From Aureococcus anophagefferens (Eukaryota; Sar; Pelagophyceae; Pelagomonadales; Pelagomonadaceae), in assembly GCF_000186865.1 (NCBI RefSeq), contig NW_008705563.1, forward strand, positions 145,809 to 209,808: a stretch of DNA of 64,000 bases, given 5' to 3'. Each line of letters starts with the position of its first letter. Position 1 is the first letter of the stretch. The notes beneath the pieces were generated by a model that had not been told where the DNA came from, did not search any database, and saw only the letters and a program-made list of their open reading frames with translations. Shown piece after piece: positions 1 to 9,717 of this stretch. A program made the position numbers and the translations under genes.

Positions 1-35
1 TCGCGGCACGCCCAGGGACGCCGCGCTCACCGTCG

Positions 36-1991
36 ATGAACAGCACCTTTGAACAGCGACGCGGCGTGGAGCCCCGGATGTACGTGCGCGAGAATATTCA
101 GGGCAAGACGGACATCTTGCCTACGCAGCCCCGGGGCCTCCACGTAACGAATCGGGTCCCCACCGGCTTCGCGCGCCAGTTCTACCACCACGCGGCGACG
201 TTCCGAGAGGCGCTGCCCGAGCTGACGCCGCTCGTCCTTACCGCTGAAGATGCGTGGCGGGGCTGGAAGCGCTCGTTCGCGTTCGAGATGCGCCTCGGAA
301 GCCAGTCGCACGTCGTCGTGATCGACGCCTTCAATCCGTGCTCGGACAGCAAGAGCGTCCACGTCTACGACGACTGGCAGCACTACATGGCGCACCTCGA
401 CGCGCCCAAGGGGCTCTCGGACGAGGCCAGCGAGGCCCTCGCCGACGCCATGCGGCGCTTGTGCGGGCCGGACCCGCCGCCATTCGTGCCCTTGAAGGGG
501 CCGTTGCTCGAAACCATCAGCGACGGTCCCGAGGATTTGTTCGGCTGCGTCTTCTTCGATCGCGGCACGTCCCCAAACGAGGAGGCCTTCATCGCGGAGG
601 TCGGCGGCCGATGCGCGGGGCTCGAGCAATCCCTTCCTCTCGCTCGCGGCGGAGGTGGGCGCCGACCGGCGACGCTCAGCGAGGCGCGCGTCGTCGAGGC
701 CGCGCTCGCCGTAGCGCCGGCCGTGTGCCGGCGCGCGGCGGAGGGGCCCGTGCCCGCGGACCACGCGCTGCCCTACGAGTTCGAGCCCTTCTCGTTCACG
801 ACGTCGTTCTTGAGCGGCTTCACGGCCGGTCGCAGCGCCAAGAAGAAGCGCGTCGAGGTCGTCTGCGCCTTTCCGTGCGCGGGCGCCGTGCGGAGCGAGC
901 GGCTCCTGAAGCCAGAGACGATTCCCGTGCTGCGGCATGTCGTTGCGCGGCGACCGTTGTCGTGCTCCCTCGCCGACGCCGTCGCCCATCACGCCGCCGC
1001 GGCCGCCGCCCTCGAGCCGGGGACCCGCGACTGGCGCCTCGAGACGTACGCGCTCGCCCTCTGCCACTTCGACCACACCACGGCCGCGGGCCTGGCGCGA
1101 TACGTCGAGCTTTCTGATGCGATCCTCGACTGCGACCCGAGCGATGAGATCGGCGTGCGATACCACTTACTCGATGCGCTCCTGACGCAAGGCAACCTGC
1201 CGGCTGCGATCCGACTCCTCGAGCGATTCCCGGAGGACACCACCGAATGGTGGGCCTGGACCAAGGTCTATTTTCTGCTCGTCACACAGAAAAAAGGCGC
1301 GTCGTCCAAAAAGGTCAAGCGGGCGCTGGAGGACGCCATCAAGCGGAACCCTTACGTTTTCCCGCTGTTGGTCGGCGACGCGGGCGCCATCGAAGACGGG
1401 GCCACGCCCAACTCCATCTCGATGACGATCAATGGCGAATACGCTTACGGCACCGAGGGCACCGCGCGCTGCTACCTGGATGCGTTCGTGAAGCACTGGG
1501 TCGGTGGAAAGATCGGCGGTCCCGAACTCGTCTCCGCGGTGCGCGCGGTCGGCGCCGACGCGAGCGCGCGGTGGCGCGAAACCTATGGAATTGAAGCGCC
1601 ACAGTTCTCCTCGGCAGCTCGCGGCGGCGCAACGCCTTTGGACAGAACGGGAGAGGATGCGACGAAGGCATCGAACGAATGTTTGGGGGCCGCGTACGGA
1701 GGTCAGTCGGGGCTTTTCTCCGGCCTGAATGCTTCGGCGGAAGCCAGGCAAAAGCAGTTCGAAGCGATGCAAAACCTTGCTCCTGGGTTCGACGCCGCAT
1801 CCGCCTCCGTCACCATCGCGCCGCTGCGGGCGGACCTCATGGTCTGCGCCGCCTGCGGGAAGCTCAAGTCCAAGGCCTGCCCCCTGAAGCTCTGCGCGCG
1901 CTGCTCGGCCGTGGCCTACTGCTCGACGGCGTGCCAGCGCCAGGGCTGGAAGCAGCACAAGAAGGCCTGCGTCGCGCCCATCCGCGAGTAA
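36..1991 (+). CDS. MYND zinc-finger protein with helical-repeat-like middle
   Basis: The 651-residue frame opens with an ATG at 36. The last ~45 residues are a MYND finger: CAAC, then CPLKLCARC, then YCSTACQ and a final HKKAC, giving the expected Cys/Cys-His pattern for two zinc ions. MYND fingers bind short proline-containing peptides. The middle (about residues 350-480) is helical and leucine-rich, with stretches such as YHLLDALLTQGNLPAAIRLL and ALEDAIKRNPYVFPLL that look like tetratricopeptide-type repeats. The N-terminal 300 residues match nothing I recognise. The gene converges on the TrhO gene, with 15 bp between stop codons. No SET domain is visible, so a SMYD-type methyltransferase is unlikely. 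Role unknown. Confidence 0.8.
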   Translation: MNSTFEQRRGVEPRMYVRENIQGKTDILPTQPRGLHVTNRVPTGFARQFYHHAATFREALPELTPLVLTAEDAWRGWKRSFAFEMRLGSQSHVVVIDAFNPCSDSKSVHVYDDWQHYMAHLDAPKGLSDEASEALADAMRRLCGPDPPPFVPLKGPLLETISDGPEDLFGCVFFDRGTSPNEEAFIAEVGGRCAGLEQSLPLARGGGGRRPATLSEARVVEAALAVAPAVCRRAAEGPVPADHALPYEFEPFSFTTSFLSGFTAGRSAKKKRVEVVCAFPCAGAVRSERLLKPETIPVLRHVVARRPLSCSLADAVAHHAAAAAALEPGTRDWRLETYALALCHFDHTTAAGLARYVELSDAILDCDPSDEIGVRYHLLDALLTQGNLPAAIRLLERFPEDTTEWWAWTKVYFLLVTQKKGASSKKVKRALEDAIKRNPYVFPLLVGDAGAIEDGATPNSISMTINGEYAYGTEGTARCYLDAFVKHWVGGKIGGPELVSAVRAVGADASARWRETYGIEAPQFSSAARGGATPLDRTGEDATKASNECLGAAYGGQSGLFSGLNASAEARQKQFEAMQNLAPGFDAASASVTIAPLRADLMVCAACGKLKSKACPLKLCARCSAVAYCSTACQRQGWKQHKKACVAPIRE

Positions 1992-2006
1992 TTTTCACTG
2001 CATTAG

Positions 2007-2963
2007 TCAAGACGGCGACTCGGCGTCCGGGTCCGCGCGCTTGTCGAAGACGAAGTTGTCGCCCTCGAAGAGCGAGTCGCCGCCCTCGCCGTCGCGCCAG
2101 CGCTCGTAGCCGACGATGCCCTGGTCGAGGCGCTTGACGTGCTCGAAGCCCAGCTTCTGCTTCACGTAGGCGCCCGCCTTGACGCAGCGGATGCCGCCCG
2201 TGCAGAACATGTAGACGGGCTCGTCCTTGGGCTTGTCCGCGAGCGCCGCGTCGAGCTTGGGCCAGGTCTCGACGAAGGTCGCCGTGTCGAGGGGCGTCGC
2301 GCCCGCGAAGGTGCCCGCGGCCGTCTCGTAGGCGTTGCGCACGTCTAGGAGCGTCGCGTCGGCGCCTCTCAACGCGGCGTCCCACGCCGCCGCCCCGAGC
2401 GCCTCGCCGCAGTCGTCCCAGTCCAGCGGCTCGTCGAAGCCGTCGACGAGCGCGCGCTTCTTCGCTTTGACGAGGAGCCGGTGGAACGGCGCGCCGTCGA
2501 CGGGCTCGACGTCCCAGTTCAGGCACGCCGACGCGGCGCCGACGGTCGGCCAGAGCTCCGGCGCGCCGCCGTGGAGCGCCTCCGCGAGGCCGTCGCGGCC
2601 GTCGGCGACGGCGAGCGCGCCGTTGAAGCCCTCCGCGGCGACGGAGACCGTGCCGACCACGTCGCCCTCGGCCTCGAGCCGCGCGCGGAGCCGCGCGGCG
2701 ACGGCCGGCGGCTCGGCCACGGGCGCGAAGCCGTAGAACGTCGCCACGCGGCAGGCGACGCCGTCGCCGCCGGGCGCCGCCCGCCGCAGGGCGTTGAGCT
2801 CCTTGCGCACGGCGCGCGCCGCCACCTTATCGCGGGCCTCGACGAGCCGCGCGTGCTCGCCCTCGAGGCGCCTCAGCAACTTGAGGCGCCGCGCGGCGGC
2901 CGGCAGCGCCGAGAGCGCGCGCGCGCGGCCGACGAGGAGCGAGAGGAGGAGCGGGGCGCGCAT
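2007..2963 (-). CDS. TrhO/YceA-type tRNA uridine hydroxylase (rhodanese family)
   Basis: This 318-residue protein has the layout of bacterial TrhO (YceA), which makes 5-hydroxyuridine at position 34 of tRNAs. An N-terminal acylphosphatase-like half contains FYGFAPV and GTVSVAAEGFNGALA. A rhodanese half contains the active-site loop MFCTGGIRCVKAGAYV, where the first Cys is catalytic. I chose the ATG at 2963 because it opens on a hydrophobic leader (MRAPLLLSLLVGRARA), which suggests organelle targeting. The frame stays open further upstream, but that would overlap the divergent SIR2-like gene. The short C-terminal tail after the rhodanese domain is acidic. Family assignment is firm; organelle location is inferred. 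Confidence 0.85.
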   Translation of the reverse strand: MRAPLLLSLLVGRARALSALPAAARRLKLLRRLEGEHARLVEARDKVAARAVRKELNALRRAAPGGDGVACRVATFYGFAPVAEPPAVAARLRARLEAEGDVVGTVSVAAEGFNGALAVADGRDGLAEALHGGAPELWPTVGAASACLNWDVEPVDGAPFHRLLVKAKKRALVDGFDEPLDWDDCGEALGAAAWDAALRGADATLLDVRNAYETAAGTFAGATPLDTATFVETWPKLDAALADKPKDEPVYMFCTGGIRCVKAGAYVKQKLGFEHVKRLDQGIVGYERWRDGEGGDSLFEGDNFVFDKRADPDAESPS

Positions 2964-3106
2964 GGCTGGGCGCCGCGAAGGTCGCCGGACGACGCCTATC
3001 GTTTGCGAATGCTTCAACATCAAGTCGTGAAATGACATGGAACCATGAGTGCCGGGCAGCCTCGGCATCGCGACAGTCGTTTCCACCTCCAAATCCCGGT
3101 CCGGCG

Positions 3107-3210
3107 TCCATCGTCGTCGTCGCGGGCGGCTTCTGCCAGTCGTCGCGGGCGGCGGGCTGCCCGGCAGTAGCGTCGTCGTCGCGGGCTGCGGGCTGCCCGG
3201 CGGCTGGCAC
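3107..3210. repeat. Degenerate GTCGTCGCGGGC direct repeat between divergent genes
   Basis: Three to four imperfect copies of a module reading roughly GTCGTCGCGGGCNGCGGGCT lie end to end, each followed by GCC(C)GG. They sit just upstream of the SIR2-like start codon, in the shared promoter region with the TrhO gene. I see no coding constraint on them. They could be 5'-UTR or promoter sequence, or simply replication slippage in GC-rich DNA. Confidence 0.55.
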
Positions 3211-3219
3211 AGAGCAGCC

Positions 3220-4476
3220 ATGGGCAACCAGCCCATGCGCCCCAAGCCGCCGCACGCGGCGGCGCTCCGCGCGCGCGTCGACGAGAGCTGCGAGACCGCG
3301 GCGGAGGCGATTCTGGACGCCGACGTGCTGCTCCTCGCGACGGGCGCGGGCTGGTCCGCGGACAGCGGCCTGGCCGTCTACCGCGACATCGCGAAGATCG
3401 AAGCCTACGCGGAGCGGGACCTCGACTACCGCGACATGTGCAAGCCCTCCTGGCTCGCGGAGGCGCCGGAGCTGTTCTGGGGCTTCTGGGGCTCGTGCTT
3501 CAACGACTACCGGTCGACGGCCCCCCACGGCGGCTACGGCATCGTGCGCGGCTGGCGCGACGGCCTCTTCGCGCGGAGCGAACTCGCGAAGACGATTCGG
3601 GACCGCGTGCGCCGGGAAGAACTCATCCCGTCGCTCGAGGACCTGAAGATCGAGGAGGAGGCCAACGCGCCGTCGCCGCCGCCGGGCGCCTTCTTCGTCT
3701 ACACGTCGAACGTCGACGCCCACTCCTACGACGCCTTCGACGCCGGCGAGATCCGCGAGTGCCACGGCAACGTCGAGCTCTACCAGTGCGGCGCGGCGCC
3801 CCGGCCCTGCGCGCGCCGGGCCTGGCGCGCGCCGCGGGACCACGCCTTCGCCGTCGACGCCGCGACCATGCTCGCGCCCCGACACGCGACGGGCGCGGGC
3901 GAACCGGCCGCGGAGGAGAAAGCCGCGGTCGACGACGTGCCCAAGGTCGGCGCGACGGCCGGCGCCGCGCGCGACGCGGCGTCGCTGCTCCGCTGCATGC
4001 CCGCGGAATCCTGCGACCGGGAAGCGTCCTTCGCGACGAACTGGCCGACGTGCCCGGCGTGCGGGGGTCCCGCGCGGCCCGCGGTGCTCATGTTCGAGGA
4101 CTGCGCGTGGGTCGACAGCGCGGCCCAGGACCGCCGCTACCGCGAGTGGGTGCTCGCCGTGCGGTCCGCGGCGACGGAGCTCGACCGCCCGCTCAAGGTG
4201 GCGATCCTGGAGGTCGGCGCGGGCGGCAACGTGACGACGGTGCGCTGCGAGTCCGAGCACGTCTTCCGCGGCGCGGACAACGTCGAGACGACGCTCATCC
4301 GCGTGAACCCGGAGCTGCCCCTGCCCGACGGCGACCCGGAGAAGCTCCACGCCGGCGACGTCGCCGTCGTCTCGGTCATGTGCCGGGGCCTCGAGGCCGT
4401 CGAGAAGATCGACGCGGCGCTCAAGGACCGGCGGCCCGACCTCTTCGACCGGGGCGCCTTCGAGGAGCTCCCCTAG
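3220..4476 (+). CDS. SIR2-like (sirtuin family) protein, divergent
   Basis: A 418-residue protein in one exon. It has the order of sirtuin landmarks in altered form: GAGWSADSGLAVYRD (for GAGxSxxSGIPxFR), TSNVDAH (for TQNIDxL), ECHGN with the catalytic-type His, a CPAC pair before the last part of the fold, and EVGAGGNVTTVR plus RVNPELP for the NAD-ribose binding end. The family removes acyl groups from lysine using NAD. An insertion of roughly 100 residues (about 190-290) is rich in Ala/Arg and separates the HG motif from the CPAC pair, so the zinc module looks incomplete. The start MGNQPM would suit N-myristoylation, but the position-6 residue is not Ser. It converges on the methyltransferase gene with a 5 bp gap. 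Confidence 0.75.
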   Translation: MGNQPMRPKPPHAAALRARVDESCETAAEAILDADVLLLATGAGWSADSGLAVYRDIAKIEAYAERDLDYRDMCKPSWLAEAPELFWGFWGSCFNDYRSTAPHGGYGIVRGWRDGLFARSELAKTIRDRVRREELIPSLEDLKIEEEANAPSPPPGAFFVYTSNVDAHSYDAFDAGEIRECHGNVELYQCGAAPRPCARRAWRAPRDHAFAVDAATMLAPRHATGAGEPAAEEKAAVDDVPKVGATAGAARDAASLLRCMPAESCDREASFATNWPTCPACGGPARPAVLMFEDCAWVDSAAQDRRYREWVLAVRSAATELDRPLKVAILEVGAGGNVTTVRCESEHVFRGADNVETTLIRVNPELPLPDGDPEKLHAGDVAVVSVMCRGLEAVEKIDAALKDRRPDLFDRGAFEELP

Positions 4477-4481
4477 CTTCA

Positions 4482-5204
4482 TTAGACGAGGACCTGGTCG
4501 TCGAGCTTGAAGCGCAGGTAGGCGACCTTGCCGCCGAGGTCGACGCGCTCCACGAGCATGAACCCCGCCTGCTTGATCGAGTCCCAGAGCCAGGACGACA
4601 CGTCGCGGAACCGCGCCTCCTCGATGAGGACGAGGTCCGCGAGCTCGCCGGCGACCTTGCCCGCGGAGACGCAGGTCTTGAGCGTCGCGATCAACTTCGC
4701 GTGCGATCCGGGATCGTAGCCGACGTCCGCTCCTAAGACGATCGTCGGGTTGAACGCCGTCGCGACGGCCGTCGCCGCGGCCTCGTCGCCCCACTCGAGG
4801 AGCGCCGTCGAGCAGCGCGGCCGGTGCGCGTCGCCGAAGTTCGCCGCCGCGGCGTCGAGGCACCGGGGCTGGCCGTCGGTCAGGAGCACCGTCGCGGCGC
4901 CGTAGCGCTCCGCGACCGCGATGCCGGCGACGCCGCAGCCGCAGCCGACCTCGAGCACGCGGCAGTCCGGCGGCAGGAAGACGAGGTGCTCGAGGAGCGC
5001 CGCCGCGAACTTGCAGCCGCCGTTCCACGCGGCGGAGCCGGACGTGTCGACGCCGTCGCGCTCCGGCGGCGGCGCGGCGCCCGCGATGGTCGACAGCTCG
5101 AGGTTGCCCACGGTGATGCGGCCCGCGGCCACGGGCATGAGCGGGTTCGCGGGCGCCGGCGGGCCGCCCTCGACCTTGCGCTGCATGACGATCTGCTCCG
5201 CCAT
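4482..5204 (-). CDS. METTL21/MTF16-type protein lysine methyltransferase
   Basis: 240 residues in a single exon. The S-adenosylmethionine-binding motif I is VLEVGCGCGVAGIAVA, followed by the acidic motif II end LLTDGQP. ADVGYDP stands where the family usually has a [DE]xxY-type post-motif II. An entry strand with WNGGCKFAAALLEHL is the family's conserved 'W-x-G...A..L..yl' region. Proteins of this group methylate single lysines on chaperones, elongation factors or similar targets; the substrate here cannot be told. The gene is divergent from the dynein intermediate chain gene. Confidence 0.82.
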   Translation of the reverse strand: MAEQIVMQRKVEGGPPAPANPLMPVAAGRITVGNLELSTIAGAAPPPERDGVDTSGSAAWNGGCKFAAALLEHLVFLPPDCRVLEVGCGCGVAGIAVAERYGAATVLLTDGQPRCLDAAAANFGDAHRPRCSTALLEWGDEAAATAVATAFNPTIVLGADVGYDPGSHAKLIATLKTCVSAGKVAGELADLVLIEEARFRDVSSWLWDSIKQAGFMLVERVDLGGKVAYLRFKLDDQVLV

Positions 5205-5577
5205 GGTCGCGTGCGGCGCGGCGCGGTGTCGAGTGAGCGGTGCGGCTTTTTGTGCGTTGAGTGCTCTAGGCGCGGCTCGGTGCGGCGACGCTGGCTGTCA
5301 CGTTGCGCGCGCGTCCGCTCGCGCGCTCGCACGACGATCGACGACGACGCTGGCGGCGAGGCAGTCGGTCCACTGCCAGTCGAGCAGCTCAAACAAACCA
5401 AAAACACCACCCGCCTCGTCGCGCGCACGCCGCCCGCAAGCGCCGTCAAACGCGACAACTGGTCGCCTGCACGCTCGCGACACCTCTCCTGTACCCGCGC
5501 GTCAAGGGACGCGAGCGCGGCGAGTTTTTCCGGGCGCGCAAGCCGGTGGCAACCTCATCAACTGTCAGTCTCTAACG
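5205..5577. other. Divergent promoter region, no gene seen
   Basis: The 373 bp between the methyltransferase and dynein intermediate chain start codons hold no credible reading frame. The only texture is frequent GCGCGC and ACGACG runs and a short A-rich patch (AACAAACCAAAAACACC) near 5393. I see no TATA box or clear motif. Confidence 0.6.
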
Positions 5578-7368
5578 ATGCCGCGCGAGGCCGTCGAGGC
5601 GCGCCAGAAGGCGCTGGAGGAGAAGCGGCGGCGCATCGAGGCGCTCAAGGCGCAAAAGGCCGAGCGCGCCAAGGCGGCGACGGCCCAGGCGAGCGCGGCG
5701 ACGAAGTCGTTCAAGGCCGAGAGCCTGCGGACGTACGTCGACGGCCTGCTCGCGACGGCGCCGCCGGCCGACGCGCCGCCGCCGCCGCCGGCGACGCCGA
5801 CGCCGCGGGCGCCCGAGGACGTGCCGCTGCCGCCGCCGCCGTCGCCGTCGCCCGTCGTCGCGCGGTCCGCGGCCGCGAGCCCGCCGCGCGCCCGTTCCGC
5901 GCCGTCGCTGAGCCAGGGCACGCAGACGGAGGCGCCGCCCGACGCCGACGGCGCCGAGGCCGCCGCCGCCGAAGCCGCGTCGGGCCGCCTCGCCGCCGCC
6001 GCGGAGGCGCGCGCGAAGGCGCACGCCGTCTCCGACGAAACGGCCAAGGCGACCGCGGCGCTCGGCGACGCGGAATCGAAGGCCAACGTCGTCGACGAGG
6101 CGCTCGTGATGGCCTCCCTCGCCAAGACGTCCCGCCTCGTGGAGCGCTGCTTAGGCGAGCGGCGCGTCTTCGACGCTTTGGCCGTCGCGGACGTCGCGGA
6201 CGCGTCGGCCGCGCGCGACGGCCGCGCCGCGGCGTTCGCCGACGAGCCTTTGGCGGTCTTCTCCGCGCCGGAGGCGGGCCTCTGCCTCACGGGCGTCTGC
6301 TGGGCGCCCCACGCGCCGGACCTCCTGGCCTGCGCCTACGCGAAGCCCGCGGGGGGCACCGTCGACGGCTACGACGGCGCGGTCCGGCTCTGGTCGCACG
6401 CGCGCCACGCGACGCCTGACGCGACGTTCGCGTGCCAGTCGCCCGTGACCTGCGTCGCCTTCGACGAGGCGAACCCGAGTTTAGTACTCGGGGGCACCTA
6501 CTCGGGCCAGGTCGTTTTGTGGGACGTCCGGTCGCCGTCGACCTTACCGACGATGCGGTCGCCGCTCGACGCCGCCGCGCCGCACGGCCGGCCCGTCGCC
6601 AAGCTCCGCGCGCGCGGCGACGCCGTGCTGACCGTGTCCGCCGACGGCGCCGTCTGCTACTGGTCGTCGTCCCAGCTCCAGCGGCCCATCGAGGCCCACG
6701 CGCTCAAGTGCGGGTCCGCCACCGTCGCGGCGTCCGCCGTCGACTTCGCGGATCCCGCCGTCGACGACCGCGACGTTTACGTCGGCTGCGAGGAGGGCAA
6801 GGTCTACCGGGCGAAGTGCGGCGGCGGCGACGAGGGCGGCGCGGGCCGATGCCGCGCGCTCGACGACCGGGGCGCGCCCCACGTGGGCCTGGTCACCGCC
6901 GTCGCCGCGCACCCGGCGAGTCGCCGCGACGACGCGCGGCGCGCCGACGCGCTGGGCCTGCGCCGGGGCCTGGTGGCGTCGTCGTCCGTCGACTGGACGG
7001 CGAAGCTCTGGTGCGGCGGGGCGCTGCTGGCGTCGCTGGACCACGGGAACCACGCGTACGTCACCGACGCGTGCTGGGCGCCGAAACGCGCCGCCCTCCT
7101 CGCGACGGCGTCCTCCTCCGGCGACGTCGCCGTCTGGTCCGCGGCGGCGACGCGCGGCGGCGGCCGCGTCGCGCCCGCGCGCGCCGTGTCCGACGGCCCG
7201 CTCACGGCCCTCGCCTTCGCGGACGACTCCCGGCGCCTCGCCGTCGGCGACGCCTACGGCGCCGCGACGGTCCTCGCGCTCGCGCCGGACCTCGTCGCCC
7301 CCGACGCCGCCGAGGACGCGCGCCTCGACGAGGTCCTCGCGGCCCTGCAGCCGCGCGCCTCGTCCTAA
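5578..7368 (+). CDS. Cytoplasmic dynein intermediate chain (WD40)
   Basis: 596 residues in one exon. Residues 3-35 form the charged N-terminal coiled coil typical of cytoplasmic dynein intermediate chains, which binds dynactin p150 and NudE. Pro/Ala-rich linkers follow. SQGTQTEAP at about 112-120 matches the TQT-type site where LC8 light chains bind. Residues ~200-590 form a WD40 propeller with recognisable strands such as VTCVAFDEANPSLVLGGTYS and VTDACWAPKRAALLATASS. The protein links the dynein heavy chain to cargo adaptors. It implies a motile or microtubule-based transport system in this alga. The stop is 23 bp from the stop of the convergent K+ channel gene. Confidence 0.85.
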   Translation: MPREAVEARQKALEEKRRRIEALKAQKAERAKAATAQASAATKSFKAESLRTYVDGLLATAPPADAPPPPPATPTPRAPEDVPLPPPPSPSPVVARSAAASPPRARSAPSLSQGTQTEAPPDADGAEAAAAEAASGRLAAAAEARAKAHAVSDETAKATAALGDAESKANVVDEALVMASLAKTSRLVERCLGERRVFDALAVADVADASAARDGRAAAFADEPLAVFSAPEAGLCLTGVCWAPHAPDLLACAYAKPAGGTVDGYDGAVRLWSHARHATPDATFACQSPVTCVAFDEANPSLVLGGTYSGQVVLWDVRSPSTLPTMRSPLDAAAPHGRPVAKLRARGDAVLTVSADGAVCYWSSSQLQRPIEAHALKCGSATVAASAVDFADPAVDDRDVYVGCEEGKVYRAKCGGGDEGGAGRCRALDDRGAPHVGLVTAVAAHPASRRDDARRADALGLRRGLVASSSVDWTAKLWCGGALLASLDHGNHAYVTDACWAPKRAALLATASSSGDVAVWSAAATRGGGRVAPARAVSDGPLTALAFADDSRRLAVGDAYGAATVLALAPDLVAPDAAEDARLDEVLAALQPRASS

Positions 7369-7391
7369 GAGAAGCAAGCAAGGGCCGTTTC

Positions 7392-9530
7392 TTAGGCGAG
7401 GCAGAGCCGGGAGCCGCAGTCCGGGTCCTCCGAGTCGTCGGCGGCGAGCTCCGCGAGGAGCGCCGCGCGCTGCGAGCCTCGTCGCCGCCGCGGCGGCGCG
7501 CCGAGATCGCCCTGGAGGTCCTCGAGGTCCCGCGCGAGGCGGTCCCGCCGCGCGCGCCACGCGTCGCCCGCCGCGGAGCCGGCGCCGAGGCGCGCCGCGG
7601 CCGCGTCCGCCTCCTCGAGGCGCGCCAGCAGGTCGCGCTCCGCGTCCGCCGGCGGCGCGACCGCCGGCGCGACCGCCGGCGGCGGCGGCCGCGGCGCGGC
7701 GAGGGGGGTGCCCCGCGGCGGCGGCGGCCGGAAGGGGCTGCCCGGCGGCAGCGGCGCCGCGGCGTAGACGCTCCCGCGCTTCTTGGACTCGTCGCCGCCG
7801 GACGTGAGCGCGTCGACGAGGTCGCGGTTCCGCTTGTAGACCGTCGCGAGCGACGCGCGCTCCTCGTGGTGCGCGCGGCGCTCGACGCGCGCGGCGCGGA
7901 CGTCGCGCCCGAGCTTCACCAAGGCCCAGAAGACGCGCGCGTAGAGCAGCGGCGTCGTCGCCGCCGGGTGCCGCGCGCAGACCTCGAAGATGTCGGCGCG
8001 CCGGATCGTCGCGACCTCGCAGAACTTGAGGACGACGGCCATGGGCGGCGGCTCGTCGTCGGAGACCAGAAAGTCGAAGAAAAGCGCGTCGCCGATCATC
8101 TTGAGGCGCCCCTTCGTGCCGATGAAGCCGTGGTTCGTGATGATCATGAGCGTCTTCTGCACGTTGACGATCTCCTCTGGCGCGAAGAGCAGGTGCCCGA
8201 GCGTCTTGAAGATCTCCAGTTTCACGATCGCGTCGAGCTTCGTGAAGTAGGGCACGACGTTCAGCAGCACCACAAACACGTTCTCGGCCACGGACTCCTG
8301 CAGCCCGGGGCTCAGCAGCTCCACGAGGTCGCCGTAGTGCTCGCGGCGCTGCACGTTCGCGGACCCTAACAGGTACTCGCGCGCCTCGCGCCGGAGCGGC
8401 GTGCACACCTGCAAATCCACCAACATGCGATTGATCTGGTCGTAGCGCTGATTATACGTAATATGGTCGCTGTCGAGCGTCGCCACGGTCTGCGTGATCG
8501 CCGCGATGATCAAAGACCAGAGCATGCCCCCGAATAGAATCATGAGCGTCGCGACGGAGCGCTCCGCGACGTTCTTCGGCAGCACGTCCCCGTAGCCCAC
8601 GGTCGTCAGCGTCGTCAGCGTAAAATACAACGACATCAAATACTGGAACTTGGGGTCCCGGATGTTCCAGCCGCCGCGGTCCGGCCCGGAGTCGCCGCCG
8701 TCCAAATACGCGGCCATCCACGTGTTTTCGATCGGCGCGCTGTTGTTGCCCACGTAGCCCCAGAGGCACGCGAGCCAGTGGGACGCAATCACAAAACCGC
8801 AGATCACCGACGCGATGTTCGACATGCCGATGGACATCGTGTTGTCGGATCGGTAGCGCAGCAACAGCCGCGACGTCCGGTACATCCTCAGCAGCTTCGT
8901 CAGCCGCAGCAGCCGCAGCAGCTTCAGCGCTCTCACTTCCCGCCCCGCCGTGTAGGGCCCCGCCAGCAGGCTCAGGTACCCAAAGGGGACGATGGACACG
9001 AAGTCCAAAGCGAACGCCGTCCGCAGGTAGTGGCGCGTGATCCCCCTGTGGTTCCGGATCCAGAAGCCGCCCTGCGACTCCGGCAGCTGGACGTGCGTGA
9101 AGAACTGGAGCATGACGTCGAAGACGAAAACGCTCCAGACGAGCAAGTTGCCCAGCGATAACAGAAACAACCCCCACCGGTCGCCCGTCGCCGACCACGC
9201 GTTGATGCGCCGCGCGAACGCGATCTCCGCGGGCGGCACGAGCACCGTGTAGACCAGCGCCAGCGACACGGTCACGTCCCACTGGTGCATGGCCCGGGAC
9301 GCCAGCGGGTCGATCGTGAACTTGCCCACGCTGAGCTTGTCCAAACGATGCGCGATCTTCGTGTGCGTGAGCTGCGCGCGCTCGCGCGTGCCGTCGTAGA
9401 GGCCCTCGAGGAAGCGCTGCGTCTTCGACCGGCCCGCGCGGAAGATCTCGCTGCTCGGCGGGTACTTGGTCGAGAGCGTGCGCGTGAGCTCGAGCTTCGT
9501 CTCGGTCCAGCTCGCCCGGTGCTGCGCCAT
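7392..9530 (-). CDS. Voltage-gated K+ channel, EAG/KCNH-like
   Basis: 712 residues with six membrane segments. S1 is near residue 87, S4 is at about 197-227 with regularly spaced Arg/Lys (REVRALKLLRLLRLTKLLR), and the pore helix and filter TLTTVGYGD end near residue 315. TVGYGD is the potassium signature. After S6 comes a C-linker and a region (about 430-560) at the position of a cyclic-nucleotide-binding homology domain, but it lacks the usual phosphate-binding cassette, so direct cAMP gating is doubtful. The C-terminal 120 residues are Pro/Ala/Arg-rich. I chose the ATG at 9530 (MAQHRASW); the frame is open upstream but that would run into the promoter of the divergent phosphatase gene. Confidence 0.85.
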   Translation of the reverse strand: MAQHRASWTETKLELTRTLSTKYPPSSEIFRAGRSKTQRFLEGLYDGTRERAQLTHTKIAHRLDKLSVGKFTIDPLASRAMHQWDVTVSLALVYTVLVPPAEIAFARRINAWSATGDRWGLFLLSLGNLLVWSVFVFDVMLQFFTHVQLPESQGGFWIRNHRGITRHYLRTAFALDFVSIVPFGYLSLLAGPYTAGREVRALKLLRLLRLTKLLRMYRTSRLLLRYRSDNTMSIGMSNIASVICGFVIASHWLACLWGYVGNNSAPIENTWMAAYLDGGDSGPDRGGWNIRDPKFQYLMSLYFTLTTLTTVGYGDVLPKNVAERSVATLMILFGGMLWSLIIAAITQTVATLDSDHITYNQRYDQINRMLVDLQVCTPLRREAREYLLGSANVQRREHYGDLVELLSPGLQESVAENVFVVLLNVVPYFTKLDAIVKLEIFKTLGHLLFAPEEIVNVQKTLMIITNHGFIGTKGRLKMIGDALFFDFLVSDDEPPPMAVVLKFCEVATIRRADIFEVCARHPAATTPLLYARVFWALVKLGRDVRAARVERRAHHEERASLATVYKRNRDLVDALTSGGDESKKRGSVYAAAPLPPGSPFRPPPPRGTPLAAPRPPPPAVAPAVAPPADAERDLLARLEEADAAAARLGAGSAAGDAWRARRDRLARDLEDLQGDLGAPPRRRRGSQRAALLAELAADDSEDPDCGSRLCLA

Positions 9531-9717
9531 CGGTTTCCGTCGATGGGTTGCCGGTCGCTGTGGAATGCCTCGCCGGGAGCCGCGGCGCGGGCTGGGAAGC
9601 CGCAAGACGTTTGTCGGGGCTGCCCCCCAGCTGAAAAACTCTCGCGGCAGCGTCAGTGCAATAGCACGGCAGCATCCACCTGTGGAATGCGAAATTAGCA
9701 TTGTTTTTGGAGCCACG